A DNA stretch of 64,000 nucleotides from Faecalicatena orotica. Its GTDB lineage: Bacteria > Bacillota > Clostridia > Lachnospirales > Lachnospiraceae. The position numbers were made by a program, and so were the translations under genes. Each line of letters begins with the position of its first letter. Within the stretch, counting starts at the first letter, position 1. Where the stretch lies: NCBI RefSeq assembly GCF_003149245.1, contig NZ_QGDL01000010.1, forward strand, positions 159,633 through 223,632, in the 5' to 3' direction. The notes below the pieces were generated by a model. It was not told where the DNA came from and ran no database searches. It saw only the letters and a program-made list of their open reading frames with translations. Shown here piece after piece: positions 25,036-34,422 of this stretch.

Positions 25036-26052
25036 ATGAAATATATATCTTTTGCGATTCCATGCTACAATTCAGAAGCATACATGGAAAAAGCAATTCA
25101 GTCTATTCTAAAAGGCGGGGAGGATGTGGAGATTATCGTCGTGAATGACGGTTCCACAGACAAGACGAAGAAGATAGCCAAGCGGTATGCGGAACAGTAC
25201 CCTACAATCGTGAAGGTGGTAAATAAGGAAAATGGAGGCCACGGTGATGCGGTTAACAGCGGCCTCGCGCATGCGGCAGGACGATATTTTAAGGTGGTTG
25301 ACAGTGACGACTGGGTGGATGAGGCTGCACTGATGGAGATACTCGATGCGGTAAAGACATTTGTGCAGACAGATACGACAGTGGACATGATTATATCCAA
25401 CTATGTGTATGAGAAAGTGGGCATGGAACATAAGAAAGTGATAAATTACAGAAATGTACTTCCGCAGAACCAGATTTTCCACTGGGACGATATCGGGCAT
25501 TTCCGTCTTGACCAGTATATCCTGATGCATTCCGTGATTTACCGGACAGAGATGTTGAAGCTCTGCCAGCTGCGGCTTCCGAAGCATACATTTTATGTGG
25601 ACAACATTTATGTATACTATCCTCTGCCGCATGTGCGGACGATGTACTATATGGACGTGGATTTCTACCGTTATTTCATCGGGCGCGAAGACCAGTCCGT
25701 CAATGAAAAGATTATGATCAGCCGGATTGACCAGCAGATATTCGTGACGAAGAGTATGATCGCTATGTACGAATTAAGAATGATTTCCAGTAAGAAGCTG
25801 AGAAAGTATATGGTCAATTATCTTGCGATTATGATGACAGTTTCTTCGATCCTCTGTATCCGTTCCAAGAAGAAGGAGAATCTGGAGAAGAAAAAGGAAT
25901 TGTGGCAGTATCTGAAGAAGAAGGATTACGGGGCTTATATGAAGATACGCTACGGAATTCTGGGACAAACTATCAACCTCCCCGGAAAAACCGGCCGAAA
26001 AGTATCTTCTCTGGCTTACAATGTGGCAAGAAGGCTCATTGGATTCAACTAG
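25036..26052 (+). CDS. Family 2 glycosyltransferase
   Basis: 338 residues from the ATG at 25036 (AAGAGGAG upstream). The GT-A domain is evident: SFAIPCYNSEAYMEKAIQSI, IIVVNDGSTDKT, the ENGGHGDAVNSGL loop and the DSDDWVD metal motif near residue 94. The C-terminal third is basic and helical with a hydrophobic stretch (YLAIMMTVSSILCI), suggesting membrane association. It stands alone behind its own promoter and before a terminator, so its acceptor (cell-wall polymer, glycolipid or exopolysaccharide) is unknown. Confidence 0.9.
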   Translation: MKYISFAIPCYNSEAYMEKAIQSILKGGEDVEIIVVNDGSTDKTKKIAKRYAEQYPTIVKVVNKENGGHGDAVNSGLAHAAGRYFKVVDSDDWVDEAALMEILDAVKTFVQTDTTVDMIISNYVYEKVGMEHKKVINYRNVLPQNQIFHWDDIGHFRLDQYILMHSVIYRTEMLKLCQLRLPKHTFYVDNIYVYYPLPHVRTMYYMDVDFYRYFIGREDQSVNEKIMISRIDQQIFVTKSMIAMYELRMISSKKLRKYMVNYLAIMMTVSSILCIRSKKKENLEKKKELWQYLKKKDYGAYMKIRYGILGQTINLPGKTGRKVSSLAYNVARRLIGFN

Positions 26053-26092
26053 ATGTATAGAAGCCGGCCCAGAAGGAGCATGGGGAATATTC

Positions 26093-26128
26093 AGGGCACC
26101 TTACGCATGTACGCGGGGTGTCCTTTTT
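26093..26128 (+). terminator. Terminator after the glycosyltransferase gene
   Basis: GGCACC...GGTGTCC stem with imperfect interior pairing, followed by TTTTTG. Confidence 0.6.
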
Positions 26129-26212
26129 GTATGAAATTTAAATAACTGGTGCCTGAGAAGGTATATTTTACCGCCGCTGGTACATACTACTATTAAAAAA
26201 GGAGTGTGTATT

Positions 26213-26818
26213 ATGGCTGTTAATTTTTCTGAGAGTAAAACAAAAGAAAATCTGATGAGAGCATTTGCGGGTGAGAGCCAGGCAAGAAACCGCTATACGA
26301 TTGCTGCCGAAAAGGCAAAGGACCAGAAGATGTATACAATTGAGGACATTTTCCTTTACACGGCTGAGCAGGAGAGGGCCCATGCAGAGAGATACTATGA
26401 ACTTCTGAAGGATTTATCCGGAGAGACCATCTTTATTGACGGCGGCTATCCGGTTGACCAGCAGGAGACGCTGGCAGAACTTCTGCGTGCTGCGGAGCAC
26501 AATGAAAAAGAAGAGTATGAAGATGTATACCAGAAATTCGGGGATATTGCAAAAGAAGAGGGATTTCTTGAGGCTGCATCTGCTTTTTACCAGACTGCGG
26601 AAATCGAGCATGTACATCAGGTCCGTTTTGGGGAAGTGGCAAAGCTGCTTGAGGAAAATCAGTATTTTGCCTGTGATCAGGAATCTAAGTGGATCTGTAC
26701 GAACTGCGGATATATCCATGAAGGGAAACAGGCTCCAAAGGTGTGCCCGGTCTGCCGTCACGATCAGGGATATTTTCTGCCTTATGCATTTGCGGCATAT
26801 AAGGGAGAAGGCAGATAG
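26213..26818 (+). CDS. rbr: Rubrerythrin
   Basis: 201 residues from the ATG at 26213 (AAAAAGGAG upstream). Peroxide-scavenging enzyme of anaerobes. The N-terminal ferritin-like di-iron domain shows ENLMRAFAGESQARNRY, a YTAEQERAHAERYYE helix and a second FYQTAEIEHVHQVRF helix. The C-terminal rubredoxin-like domain has two Cys pairs, CTNCGYIHEG and CPVCRHDQGYF. Standard length. It stands as an apparent single gene, with the Csp-like protease gene starting 75 bases downstream. Confidence 0.96.
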   Translation: MAVNFSESKTKENLMRAFAGESQARNRYTIAAEKAKDQKMYTIEDIFLYTAEQERAHAERYYELLKDLSGETIFIDGGYPVDQQETLAELLRAAEHNEKEEYEDVYQKFGDIAKEEGFLEAASAFYQTAEIEHVHQVRFGEVAKLLEENQYFACDQESKWICTNCGYIHEGKQAPKVCPVCRHDQGYFLPYAFAAYKGEGR

Positions 26819-26893
26819 TTTTCTTCCGGTTGAAGGAAGTGGCAGGCAAAAGATCATGTTGTATGGAAAACAATAAGTGATGGGAGTGCTTTT

Positions 26894-28636
26894 ATGAGCC
26901 AGAAGGTGGAAAATCTGCTGAATCTTGCATTGGATGCTACGGAAGAAGAAAGAATGAAATCGCTGGAACTGGAGGTTGGATTCAACCCGATTGACCGGGA
27001 ATGGGACCTGATCATTAAATACTCAGGCACTCTTGATGCTGTCCGTGAACTGGCTTCAGGCGTAACAGAACTGTCTAATGAATATGCGGTTATTACTGTC
27101 AGGGAATCTCTTATTAATTCTCTGGCAGTTATACCACAGATTGAATTTATAGAAAAACCAAAGCGGCTTTTTTTTGAGGCTGCCAATGGAAAGAGAGTTT
27201 CCTGCATAGGTCCTGTGCAGCAAACTCCTTTTTCTTTACTGGGAAAAGGTGTTTTGACAGCTATTGTTGACAGCGGGATAGATTATGCCAGCAATGATTT
27301 CAGGAATGCAGACGGAACAACAAGAATACGTGCCTTATGGGATCAGACAATACCGGGAAATCCGCCGGAGGGGTATTACATAGGAACAGAATATACGGAG
27401 GAACAGATTAATGAGGCCCTCAGACAGACGGACCGTGCCGGGCGTGAGCGGATCGTGCCAAGCCGGGATATTTCCGGACATGGGACTGCTGTTGCCGGGG
27501 TCGCGGCTGGAAATGGGGCGGGAAGCCCGGGACGGCAGTATGCCGGCGTGGCGCCGGAGAGTGAACTTCTGGTCGTGAAACTTGGCAGCCCCAGACAGGA
27601 TGGATTTCCGAGGACAACGGAGCTGATGCAGGGGGTCGATTATGTGATCAGGAAAGCTCTGGAATATCAAATGCCTGTGGCGGTGAACATCAGCTTTGGA
27701 AACACGTACGGTTCACATGATGGGATGTCTCTGCTGGAACGTTTTCTGGATGATATATCAAATTACTGGAAAAGCGTGATCTGTGTGGGAAGCGGAAACG
27801 AAGGAACAAGCGCAGGGCATACTTCGGGCATACTGACAGAGAATGTGGAGGAGGAAGTGCAGCTGGGAGTTCAAATGAATGAGCCGACGGTAAATGTACA
27901 GATCTGGAAATCTTATGTGGATCAGGTTGATGTCTCCCTGGTCAGTCCGTCCGGTATACGCGTCGGGCCGATTCAGGAAATACTCGGCCCCCAGAGATTT
28001 GTACTGGGAGGCACGGAGATTCTGCTCTACTATGGCGAACCGAGCCCTTACAGTGTGCGCCAGGAGATCTTTATCGACTTCCTGCCAAGACAGTCCTATA
28101 TAGACAGCGGTGTGTGGCGGATTATACTAACGCCGAGGAGAATTGTTACGGGAGAATTTGAGATGTGGCTTCCAAGCCAGAGCGCGTTGAATATCGGTAC
28201 CGCCTTTCTGTTTCCGCGGAGTGATACAACACTCACCATCCCTTCTACAGCTTCCCGGGTGATCACTGTGGGAGCGTACAATGCACTAACCTTCGGATAT
28301 GCTGATTTTTCAGGCAGGGGCCCGGCCAGAGTGTATGAGGGAATATCCTCATCCAAACCCGATATTGCAGCACCCGGAGTACGGGTAACAACCGTAGCAG
28401 CAGGAGGCGGATATGCAGAATTCAGCGGCACCTCATTTGCCACACCGTTTGTGACAGGGAGTGCCGCACTTCTGATGGAGTGGGGGATCGTGAATGGGAA
28501 TGACCCGTATCTGTACGGGGAGAAGGTGAAGGCTTATATGCGAAGGGGGGCAAAGGAGCTCCCGGGATTTACGGAATGGCCGAACAACCAGCTGGGGTGG
28601 GGGGCACTGTGTGTGCGGGATAGTCTGCCGGTTTGA
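26894..28636 (+). CDS. Csp-type subtilisin-like serine protease (S8 family)
   Basis: 580 residues. An N-terminal prodomain-like region (about 1-100) is followed by the subtilase domain with the full triad: Asp126 in AIVDSGIDY, His196 in SGHGTAVAG and Ser514 in FSGTSFATP. The long insertion between about residues 300 and 450 corresponds to the jelly-roll domain of clostridial Csp germination proteases. In Clostridium, CspB activates the cortex hydrolase SleC, whereas CspA/CspC-like members are pseudoproteases that sense germinants, including bile salts in C. difficile. This copy keeps all catalytic residues and so could be an active processing protease. No sleC is in the window; many Lachnospiraceae have several such genes, so a role in germination is inference. 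Confidence 0.85.
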   Translation: MSQKVENLLNLALDATEEERMKSLELEVGFNPIDREWDLIIKYSGTLDAVRELASGVTELSNEYAVITVRESLINSLAVIPQIEFIEKPKRLFFEAANGKRVSCIGPVQQTPFSLLGKGVLTAIVDSGIDYASNDFRNADGTTRIRALWDQTIPGNPPEGYYIGTEYTEEQINEALRQTDRAGRERIVPSRDISGHGTAVAGVAAGNGAGSPGRQYAGVAPESELLVVKLGSPRQDGFPRTTELMQGVDYVIRKALEYQMPVAVNISFGNTYGSHDGMSLLERFLDDISNYWKSVICVGSGNEGTSAGHTSGILTENVEEEVQLGVQMNEPTVNVQIWKSYVDQVDVSLVSPSGIRVGPIQEILGPQRFVLGGTEILLYYGEPSPYSVRQEIFIDFLPRQSYIDSGVWRIILTPRRIVTGEFEMWLPSQSALNIGTAFLFPRSDTTLTIPSTASRVITVGAYNALTFGYADFSGRGPARVYEGISSSKPDIAAPGVRVTTVAAGGGYAEFSGTSFATPFVTGSAALLMEWGIVNGNDPYLYGEKVKAYMRRGAKELPGFTEWPNNQLGWGALCVRDSLPV

Positions 28637-28691
28637 TAAGCTGCTTAAAAAAGGTACAGAGAACAGCAGAAGAAAAATGATATAAGCAAGG

Positions 28692-28733
28692 GGGCAGGTC
28701 ATGGATATCAATCCATTATGACCTGCCCTTTTT
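28692..28733 (+). terminator. Terminator after the Csp-like protease
   Basis: GGGCAGGTCAT pairs perfectly with ATGACCTGCCC and is followed by TTTTTC. Confidence 0.88.
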
Positions 28734-28849
28734 CGCTGCTTTGATGTATAATAGAATTACGAAAAAGATTCAGGTAATAGGAGGGCTGTTGTGGAAAAGG
28801 TGAAAACAACGGTTTTGTGAACCAGAAAATGAGGAAGAAAGGAACAGCT

Positions 28850-29329
28850 ATGTTTAAATTAAGTACACTATGTTACATCGAGAAGGATCATCAATATCTG
28901 ATGCTGCATAGAACCGTGAAGAAGAATGATGTCAATAAGGATAAGTGGATCGGGGTGGGCGGTCATTTTGAGGAAAAGGAAAGTCCCGAGGAATGTCTTT
29001 TAAGGGAAGTCCGGGAGGAGACCGGCTATACACTGACCTCTTACAAGTACCGTGGCATTGTGACCTTTGTATATGGGGACGATGTTGTGGAATACATGTC
29101 CCTGTATACGGCGGACGGGTTCACGGGGGAACCCATTATGTGTGATGAAGGAGAGCTGGAATGGGTGGACAAGGATGCCGTGTTAGATTTGAATATATGG
29201 GAAGGTGACAAGATATTTTTCCGTCTGCTGAATGAGGGCCGGGAGTTCTTTTCACTGAAACTGGTCTACGACAAAGCCGACACTCTTCTCTATGCGGCTC
29301 TGGACGGCAGGCCGATGGAATTAAAGTAA
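28850..29329 (+). CDS. NUDIX hydrolase (8-oxo-dGTP diphosphatase-like)
   Basis: 159 residues from the ATG at 28850 (AAAGGA upstream). The complete Nudix box is present, from GGHFEEKESPEECLLREV through REETGY (residues about 38-60). The sequence resembles MutT-like 8-oxo-dGTP diphosphatases of Firmicutes, which sanitise the nucleotide pool. It converges with the DeoR-family gene, with only seven bases between the two stop codons. Substrate assignment is tentative. Confidence 0.88.
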   Translation: MFKLSTLCYIEKDHQYLMLHRTVKKNDVNKDKWIGVGGHFEEKESPEECLLREVREETGYTLTSYKYRGIVTFVYGDDVVEYMSLYTADGFTGEPIMCDEGELEWVDKDAVLDLNIWEGDKIFFRLLNEGREFFSLKLVYDKADTLLYAALDGRPMELK

Positions 29330-29336
29330 GGATGTG

Positions 29337-30134
29337 TCAGCACAGCACCAGATTTGCATTCAATGCCCGGACTCTTTCCTGAAGTTCCGGGTCAAGCTCT
29401 TTATTGGTCAGGATATAGTCAAAATCAGTAAATTCGGTGAACTTGACCAGTCCGCCGTCGGTAAATTTCGTGTGGTCCGCCATGAGGAATGACTGGCGGC
29501 TCTGCATGCACAGTGTACGCTTGAGGGCTGCATCCATTTCTTCGGAGGTAGTCATGCCCATACTTGTGGAGCAGTACAGGGTGCCGATAAAGCTCTTATC
29601 CGCCCGGTAGCGCCGGAAAAATTCGACGGTCGAGATATCCAGGCTTCCCCCGATCTGCTCCCGGTACGTTCCGGGGGCAACGATCAGCTTCACCTTTTTA
29701 CTCGTGCTGAGCTGCTGGATCGCTGCCAGAGAGTTTGTAATCAGAGTGGCATGGACGTCCGGAAAATATTTGATGATCTGTATGGCGGTGGTGCCCGAAT
29801 CGAGGAATATACTGTCCCCTTCTTTTATAAAACCGGCGGCCGCTTTGCCGATCGCCTGCTTATACAGCATCAGCTTTTCGCTTCGTGTGGGAAAATCAGG
29901 GATGGTGCTTCTGTCTTTACAGAGGTGGGCTCCTCCGTAGTGGGTTTCCAGAATTCCCTGACGGGCAAAGAAGTGAAGGTCACGCCTGATTGTCATCGGT
30001 GAGACTAAGAATTCTTCCGCCAGGGCATGGACGGAAACTTCTCCGTACTCCTCCAGTTTTTGAAGGATCTGCTGGCGGCGGCCAATACCGTCAAGTGTAT
30101 TTTCTGTTCGTTCTGGTTGTTTCTGATGATTCAT
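29337..30134 (-). CDS. DeoR family transcriptional regulator
   Basis: 265 residues. The N-terminal winged helix-turn-helix covers about 18-75 (GRRQQILQKLEEYGEVSVHALAEEF, then SPMTIRRDLHFF), and the DeoRC sugar-phosphate sensor domain follows with the typical EGDSIFLDSGTTA and ITNSLAAIQ motifs. It is divergent from the HAD phosphatase gene, with a 118-base intergenic region, and may control it together with the downstream dehydrogenase. DeoR regulators usually respond to a phosphorylated sugar. Confidence 0.9.
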   Translation of the reverse strand: MNHQKQPERTENTLDGIGRRQQILQKLEEYGEVSVHALAEEFLVSPMTIRRDLHFFARQGILETHYGGAHLCKDRSTIPDFPTRSEKLMLYKQAIGKAAAGFIKEGDSIFLDSGTTAIQIIKYFPDVHATLITNSLAAIQQLSTSKKVKLIVAPGTYREQIGGSLDISTVEFFRRYRADKSFIGTLYCSTSMGMTTSEEMDAALKRTLCMQSRQSFLMADHTKFTDGGLVKFTEFTDFDYILTNKELDPELQERVRALNANLVLC

Positions 30135-30252
30135 GGCACAAAATCTCCTCTGTTATTAATAAAATAAAACATAAAAGAACATTAAAAAATGTGTTTGTAT
30201 GTGCTATTATAAATGTATCAAACATGGATTGCAAGGTAAGAGGTAAAATAGT

Positions 30253-30876
30253 ATGAAATATGATGTGGTTGTTTTTGACGTAGACGGTACATTGATTAAC
30301 ACAGAGGAGACGATACTGCTTTCACTGCAGCATATGCTGCTTCGGATGACAGGACATCTGTATCCGTTCGAAAAACTGTATTTTGCGCTTGGCATTACCG
30401 GGGCCGAGGCGCTGCGCCGGCTCGAACTGCCTGAGCCGGACAAGGCAATGGAAATGTGGCTGGCCTATATGGGGAGATACGAATATCTTCAGAAACCATT
30501 TGACGGAATCGATGAAATCGTGCAGTGGCTAAATGCGGCCGGGGTCCGCCTTGGAATCGTAACTTCACGTACAAAACCGGAATTCCAAAAGAGTACAGCC
30601 CAGTACAATTTTATAAAATATTTCGATACAGTAATCAATGCGGATGACACAGTGAAGCATAAACCGGAGCCAGAGCCAATGTTGTGTTTACTGGAAAAAA
30701 TGGCGGCAGAGCCATCAAAGGTTCTCTATATAGGTGACTCTGTGTATGACATGGAATGTGCCCGGAAAGCCGGTGTGGACGGGGCACTTGCATTGTGGGG
30801 GGCACATTTTCCGGAGCAGATTCATGCGGTACATAAAATTGCAAATATTATGGATATAAAAAGTTTATTTATTTAG
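30253..30876 (+). CDS. HAD-superfamily phosphatase (phosphoglycolate phosphatase-like)
   Basis: 207 residues. The HAD motifs are all visible: I, VVFDVDGTLI; II, IVTSRTK; III, the lysine in KHKPEP; IV, YIGDSVYDME. A helical cap lies between residues about 17 and 85, as in subclass IA enzymes. It hydrolyses a small phosphorylated metabolite in the cytoplasm. Its position opposite a DeoR regulator suggests sugar-phosphate control. The dehydrogenase gene starts 81 bases downstream. Confidence 0.9.
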   Translation: MKYDVVVFDVDGTLINTEETILLSLQHMLLRMTGHLYPFEKLYFALGITGAEALRRLELPEPDKAMEMWLAYMGRYEYLQKPFDGIDEIVQWLNAAGVRLGIVTSRTKPEFQKSTAQYNFIKYFDTVINADDTVKHKPEPEPMLCLLEKMAAEPSKVLYIGDSVYDMECARKAGVDGALALWGAHFPEQIHAVHKIANIMDIKSLFI

Positions 30877-30957
30877 ACAATCAGGCTTGATTATTTTTTA
30901 ACAAACGATTATTATAAAGGCAGGTGATAAATTTTCTGAAAAAGGAGATGTTGTAAA

Positions 30958-31737
30958 ATGGGTGTTTTTGATGGAAAAGTTGCTATCATTACCGGTGGGG
31001 GAAAAGCAAAATCAATCGGTTACGGTATCGCAACTGCTTATGCAAAAGAAGGTGCAAGTCTTGTCCTGACAGGGAGAAACGAGCAGAAGCTGTTGGATGC
31101 AAAGGAAGAACTCGAACGCCTCTACGGTGTGAAAGTACTGGCAGCACAGGCTGACGTCACTCCGGATGATGAGTCGGAAGAAACGGTAAAAAATGTGATT
31201 AAGAAGACAATCGAGGAATTTGGGCGGATTGATATCCTGATTAACAACGCCCAGGCTTCTGCATCCGGAATTCCGCTTTCCATGCAGACGAAGGATCACT
31301 TTGACCTCGGTATTTATTCAGGACTCTATGCGACTTTCTATTATATGAGGGCATGCTACCCGTATTTAAAGGAATCACAAGGGACTGTTATCAACTTTGC
31401 ATCCGGGGCAGGATTGTTCGGTAACGCGGGACAGTCTTCTTATGCAGCGGCAAAGGAAGGGATTCGCGGACTTTCCCGTGTCGCGGCAACAGAGTGGGGC
31501 AAGGATAATATCAACGTGAATGTTGTATGCCCGCTTGCACTAACTGCACAGCTTGAAAACTTTAAAGAATCCTATCCGGAGGCATATGAGAAGAACCTAA
31601 AGGCAGTGCCGATGGGGCGTTTCGGAGACACGGAACTGGATATCGGGAGGGTTTGTGTACATCTTGGTTCTCCTGACTTCAAATATATGTCCGGTGAGAC
31701 AATTACTCTGGAAGGCGGGCTGGGGCTCCGTCCATAG
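30958..31737 (+). CDS. Short-chain dehydrogenase, probable bile-acid 12alpha-hydroxysteroid dehydrogenase
   Basis: 259 residues, AAAGGAGATG upstream. It is an SDR with the catalytic Ser149 (NFASG), Tyr162 and Lys166 (YAAAKEG), and Asn97 in INNAQ. The cofactor loop TGGGKAKSIGYG is unusual for SDRs, and an arginine follows the second strand (TGRNEQK), which would favour NADP(H). The whole protein closely recalls the characterised clostridial 12alpha-HSDH (Clostridium group P / C. scindens), including the start MG-FDGKVAIITGGGKAK, the INNAQASASG segment and the C-terminus YMSGETITLEGGLGLRP. It would oxidise the 12-hydroxyl of cholate-type bile acids to a 12-oxo group, reversibly. The comparison is from memory, not a search; a different oxidoreductase of the same subfamily remains possible. 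Confidence 0.72.
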   Translation: MGVFDGKVAIITGGGKAKSIGYGIATAYAKEGASLVLTGRNEQKLLDAKEELERLYGVKVLAAQADVTPDDESEETVKNVIKKTIEEFGRIDILINNAQASASGIPLSMQTKDHFDLGIYSGLYATFYYMRACYPYLKESQGTVINFASGAGLFGNAGQSSYAAAKEGIRGLSRVAATEWGKDNINVNVVCPLALTAQLENFKESYPEAYEKNLKAVPMGRFGDTELDIGRVCVHLGSPDFKYMSGETITLEGGLGLRP

Positions 31738-31781
31738 AAAATAGTTTCAGAATTAAAGAATAAAGAAAATGAAAAAAAGTA

Positions 31782-31810
31782 TTGCAAAATTTATGCATTT
31801 GTGTTTATAC
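31782..31810 (+). promoter_or_regulatory. Promoter of the riboswitch-pfl transcript
   Basis: TTGCAA (31782-31787), 17 bases, TTATAC (31805-31810), about 45 bases before the first aptamer stem. Confidence 0.65.
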
Positions 31811-31849
31811 TGAAGGTACGACATTAAGAAACAGACTTCATTGGGAATT

Positions 31850-31952
31850 TGAAGGTTCTATGTGACTGACGGAAAAGTGGAGCATACCACGTGGGAGCAT
31901 AGAATGTAAACGCCGACCGTCTGGGCAGCTCATTATTGAGTTGCCCTTTTTT
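31850..31952 (+). promoter_or_regulatory. ZTP riboswitch (pfl motif) with terminator
   Basis: The aptamer shows P1 TTCTATG/CATAGAA (31856-31862 with 31899-31905), the conserved GTGACTGACGGAA strand, a GTGG/CCAC P2 hairpin and the second conserved domain CGCCGACCGTCTGGGC, which forms the pseudoknot half. GGGCAGCTC pairs with GAGTTGCCC and a TTTTTT run follows, giving a terminator that overlaps the 3' domain. ZTP riboswitches sense ZMP/ZTP, signals of folate (10-formyl-THF) shortage, and ligand binding turns expression on. The downstream pyruvate formate-lyase provides formate for formyl-THF synthesis, matching the original naming of the motif. Confidence 0.88.
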
Positions 31953-31984
31953 ATTTCATAGGAAAGTACGTCCTAAGAAATAAA

Positions 31985-32075
31985 AAGCCCTCCCGGCGGG
32001 ATGCGCACTGCGGCGTAAGCTGTAGATGTCGCAGGGCGACCGCCGCAGGCGCGAGTTTCGCAAGCGAAACTCTAT
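31985..32075 (+). other. Compact GC-rich structured segment upstream of pflB
   Basis: The strand GCGC-A-CTGCGGCG (32003-32015) pairs with CGCCGCAGGCGC (32041-32052). Directly nested is GTCGC-AGG-GCGAC (32028-32040), and directly following is GAGTTTCGC-AA-GCGAAACTC (32053-32072). The GC content is far above the surrounding DNA. It could be a repetitive hairpin element or a second RNA control element. Confidence 0.6.
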
Positions 32076-32141
32076 TTAGTGTTCATGGGCACCAACTAAT
32101 GGGCAAATACTAAAATCTGTAATTTGAACGGAGGAGATGTC

Positions 32142-34382
32142 ATGGAACAGAAGAACTTTGAGCAATGGAAAGGTTTTACAACGGGGGATTGGCAGAAAGA
32201 GATTAATGTAAGGGATTTTATCCAGAAGAATGTAACATCCTATGAAGGAACAGATGAGTTTCTTGAGGCAAAGACTGAACGTACGGCCAGACTGATGGAC
32301 AGACTGAATAGTCTGCTGAAGCTGGAACAGGATTTCGGCGGTGTGCTGGATATTGATACACAGTCGGTGTCATCTTTGACGGCGTACCAGCCGGGGTATT
32401 TGGATAGGGAGGATGAGCTTATCGTAGGGCTTCAGACGAACCGTCCCCTGAAAAGGGGGGTGAATCCTTTCGGTGGGATTAATATGGCGCGGAAAGCGTG
32501 CAAGGCATATGGCTATGAGCTTTCCGACAAGATCGAGCAGGAATTCCAGTACCGCACGACACATAATGACGGTGTATTCCGCGTATATACGGAAGAGATG
32601 AGGAAGGTCAGACACGCAGGGATTCTGACGGGACTTCCGGATGCATACGGCCGGGGACGGATCATCGGTGATTACCGCCGTGTTGCTTTATATGGTGTGG
32701 ATATACTGATCGAAGAAAAACTGAGAGATAAGAAGGAAATCGGGGAAGGTGATTTTGATGTGGAGTCCATCCGTTTGTCCGAAGAACTGTTCCAGCAGAT
32801 TAACTTTTTGAATAAGATGAAAGAGATGGCCAATATGTACGGCTACGATATTTCAGACCCCGCATCCGATGCACGTGAGGCAATCCAGTGGACATACTTT
32901 GCATATCTTGCATCCATTAAGGAACAGAATGGTGCGGCGATGTCGCTTGGAAGAACGAGCACATTTCTGGATATTTATATCCAGAGGGATATGGAAGCAG
33001 GAGTACTGGACGAGGTACATGCACAGGAGCTGATTGATGACTTTGTTATGAAGCTGCGTATGGCAAGACATCTGCGGACACCGGAGTATAACGAACTGTT
33101 CGGCGGTGACCCGATGTGGATTACAGAGTCGATCGGCGGAATGGATGAACAGGGGCGCACGCTTGTCACAAAGAACAGCTTCCGTTTCCTGAATACACTG
33201 TATAACCTGGGACCGGCGCCGGAGCCGAACCTGACTGTACTCTGGTCTGAGAAACTTCCTCAGGGATTCAAAGATTTCTGTGCGAAAGCGTCGATTGATA
33301 CGGATGCAATTCAGTATGAAAACGATGACCTGATGAGGCCAGTATACGGGGATGATTACGGTATCGCCTGCTGTGTTTCAGCCATGAAGATTGGCAAGCA
33401 GATGCAGTTCTTCGGGGCCAGATGTAATCTGCCGAAGCTTCTGCTCCTTGCACTTAACGGCGGCTATGATACATTTTCCAAATCCCCGGCAGGCCCGGAA
33501 ATGCCTGTCTATGAGGGCGACGTGCTGGATTATGACGAGGTCATGGGCCGGCTGGAAAAATACAGGGAATGGATATGCAGGTTATATATCAATACCCTGA
33601 ATGTGATCCACTACATGCATGATAAGTATGCATACGAGAAGACACAGATGGCACTGCATGATACCGAGGTGGAACGCTTTATGGCCTGCGGTGTGGCAGG
33701 GCTGTCAGTACTGACAGATTCACTGAGCGCGATTAAGTATGCACGGGTAAAACCGGTCCGGGATGAAAGGGGATATATTGTAGATTTTGAGACCAAGGGA
33801 GAGTTTCCGACTTATGGGAACGATGATGACAGGGCGGATGATATAGCAAAGCAGATTCTGGCAGATATGTCTAAAGAACTGAAGAAGACAAAGACATACA
33901 GAAACGCGGTCCATACGCTTTCAGTACTGACCATTACCTCAAATGTCATGTATGGAAAGAAGACAGGGGCCACGCCGGACGGGCGTAAGGCAAAGGAACC
34001 ATTTGCCCCCGGAGCGAATCCGATGCATAACAGAGAGAAAAACGGTGCGCTGGCGTCTTTGAATTCTGTTGCGAAGCTTTCTTATGATGACTGCAGGGAC
34101 GGGATTTCCAATACCTTTTCCATTACCCCGGACACACTTGGAAAGACAGAGAAAGAGCGGCAGGAGAATCTGGTACATATACTGGACGGGTATTTTAAGC
34201 AGCTTGCACATCACATCAACGTAAATGTGATGAACCGGGAAATGCTGATGGAAGCATATGAGAATCCGGCAAAGTATCCGAATCTGACGATCCGTGTTTC
34301 AGGATATGCGGTTAATTTCCATAAATTGTCGAGGGAACAGCAGAAAGAAGTGATCATGCGTACCTTCCACGAAGCAATGTAG
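32142..34382 (+). CDS. pflB: Formate C-acetyltransferase (pyruvate formate-lyase)
   Basis: 746 residues from the ATG at 32142 (CGGAGGAG upstream). This glycyl-radical enzyme splits pyruvate with CoA into acetyl-CoA and formate under anaerobic conditions. The adjacent active-site cysteines Cys410-Cys411 (IACCVSAM) distinguish true PFL from other glycyl-radical enzymes, and the radical glycine is Gly721 in RVSGYAVNF. Length and ends are typical. Expression is under the upstream ZTP riboswitch. The activating radical-SAM enzyme (pflA), often adjacent, is not found in the window; the next gene is a flavodoxin-like protein behind a terminator. Confidence 0.96.
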   Translation: MEQKNFEQWKGFTTGDWQKEINVRDFIQKNVTSYEGTDEFLEAKTERTARLMDRLNSLLKLEQDFGGVLDIDTQSVSSLTAYQPGYLDREDELIVGLQTNRPLKRGVNPFGGINMARKACKAYGYELSDKIEQEFQYRTTHNDGVFRVYTEEMRKVRHAGILTGLPDAYGRGRIIGDYRRVALYGVDILIEEKLRDKKEIGEGDFDVESIRLSEELFQQINFLNKMKEMANMYGYDISDPASDAREAIQWTYFAYLASIKEQNGAAMSLGRTSTFLDIYIQRDMEAGVLDEVHAQELIDDFVMKLRMARHLRTPEYNELFGGDPMWITESIGGMDEQGRTLVTKNSFRFLNTLYNLGPAPEPNLTVLWSEKLPQGFKDFCAKASIDTDAIQYENDDLMRPVYGDDYGIACCVSAMKIGKQMQFFGARCNLPKLLLLALNGGYDTFSKSPAGPEMPVYEGDVLDYDEVMGRLEKYREWICRLYINTLNVIHYMHDKYAYEKTQMALHDTEVERFMACGVAGLSVLTDSLSAIKYARVKPVRDERGYIVDFETKGEFPTYGNDDDRADDIAKQILADMSKELKKTKTYRNAVHTLSVLTITSNVMYGKKTGATPDGRKAKEPFAPGANPMHNREKNGALASLNSVAKLSYDDCRDGISNTFSITPDTLGKTEKERQENLVHILDGYFKQLAHHINVNVMNREMLMEAYENPAKYPNLTIRVSGYAVNFHKLSREQQKEVIMRTFHEAM

Positions 34383-34385
34383 AAC

Positions 34386-34422
34386 GAAAAGCAGGGGCCT
34401 GTGAAAGGTTTTCTGCTTTTTT
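34386..34422 (+). terminator. Terminator after pflB
   Basis: AAAAGCAG pairs with CTGCTTTT around a loop with extra pairing, followed by a T run. Confidence 0.65.

Noticed and set aside
28791..28820. Nine-codon frame with a GGAGGG ribosome site upstream of the NUDIX gene
   Set aside because: Too short to support and no terminator/antiterminator structure nearby; a leader role would be a guess.
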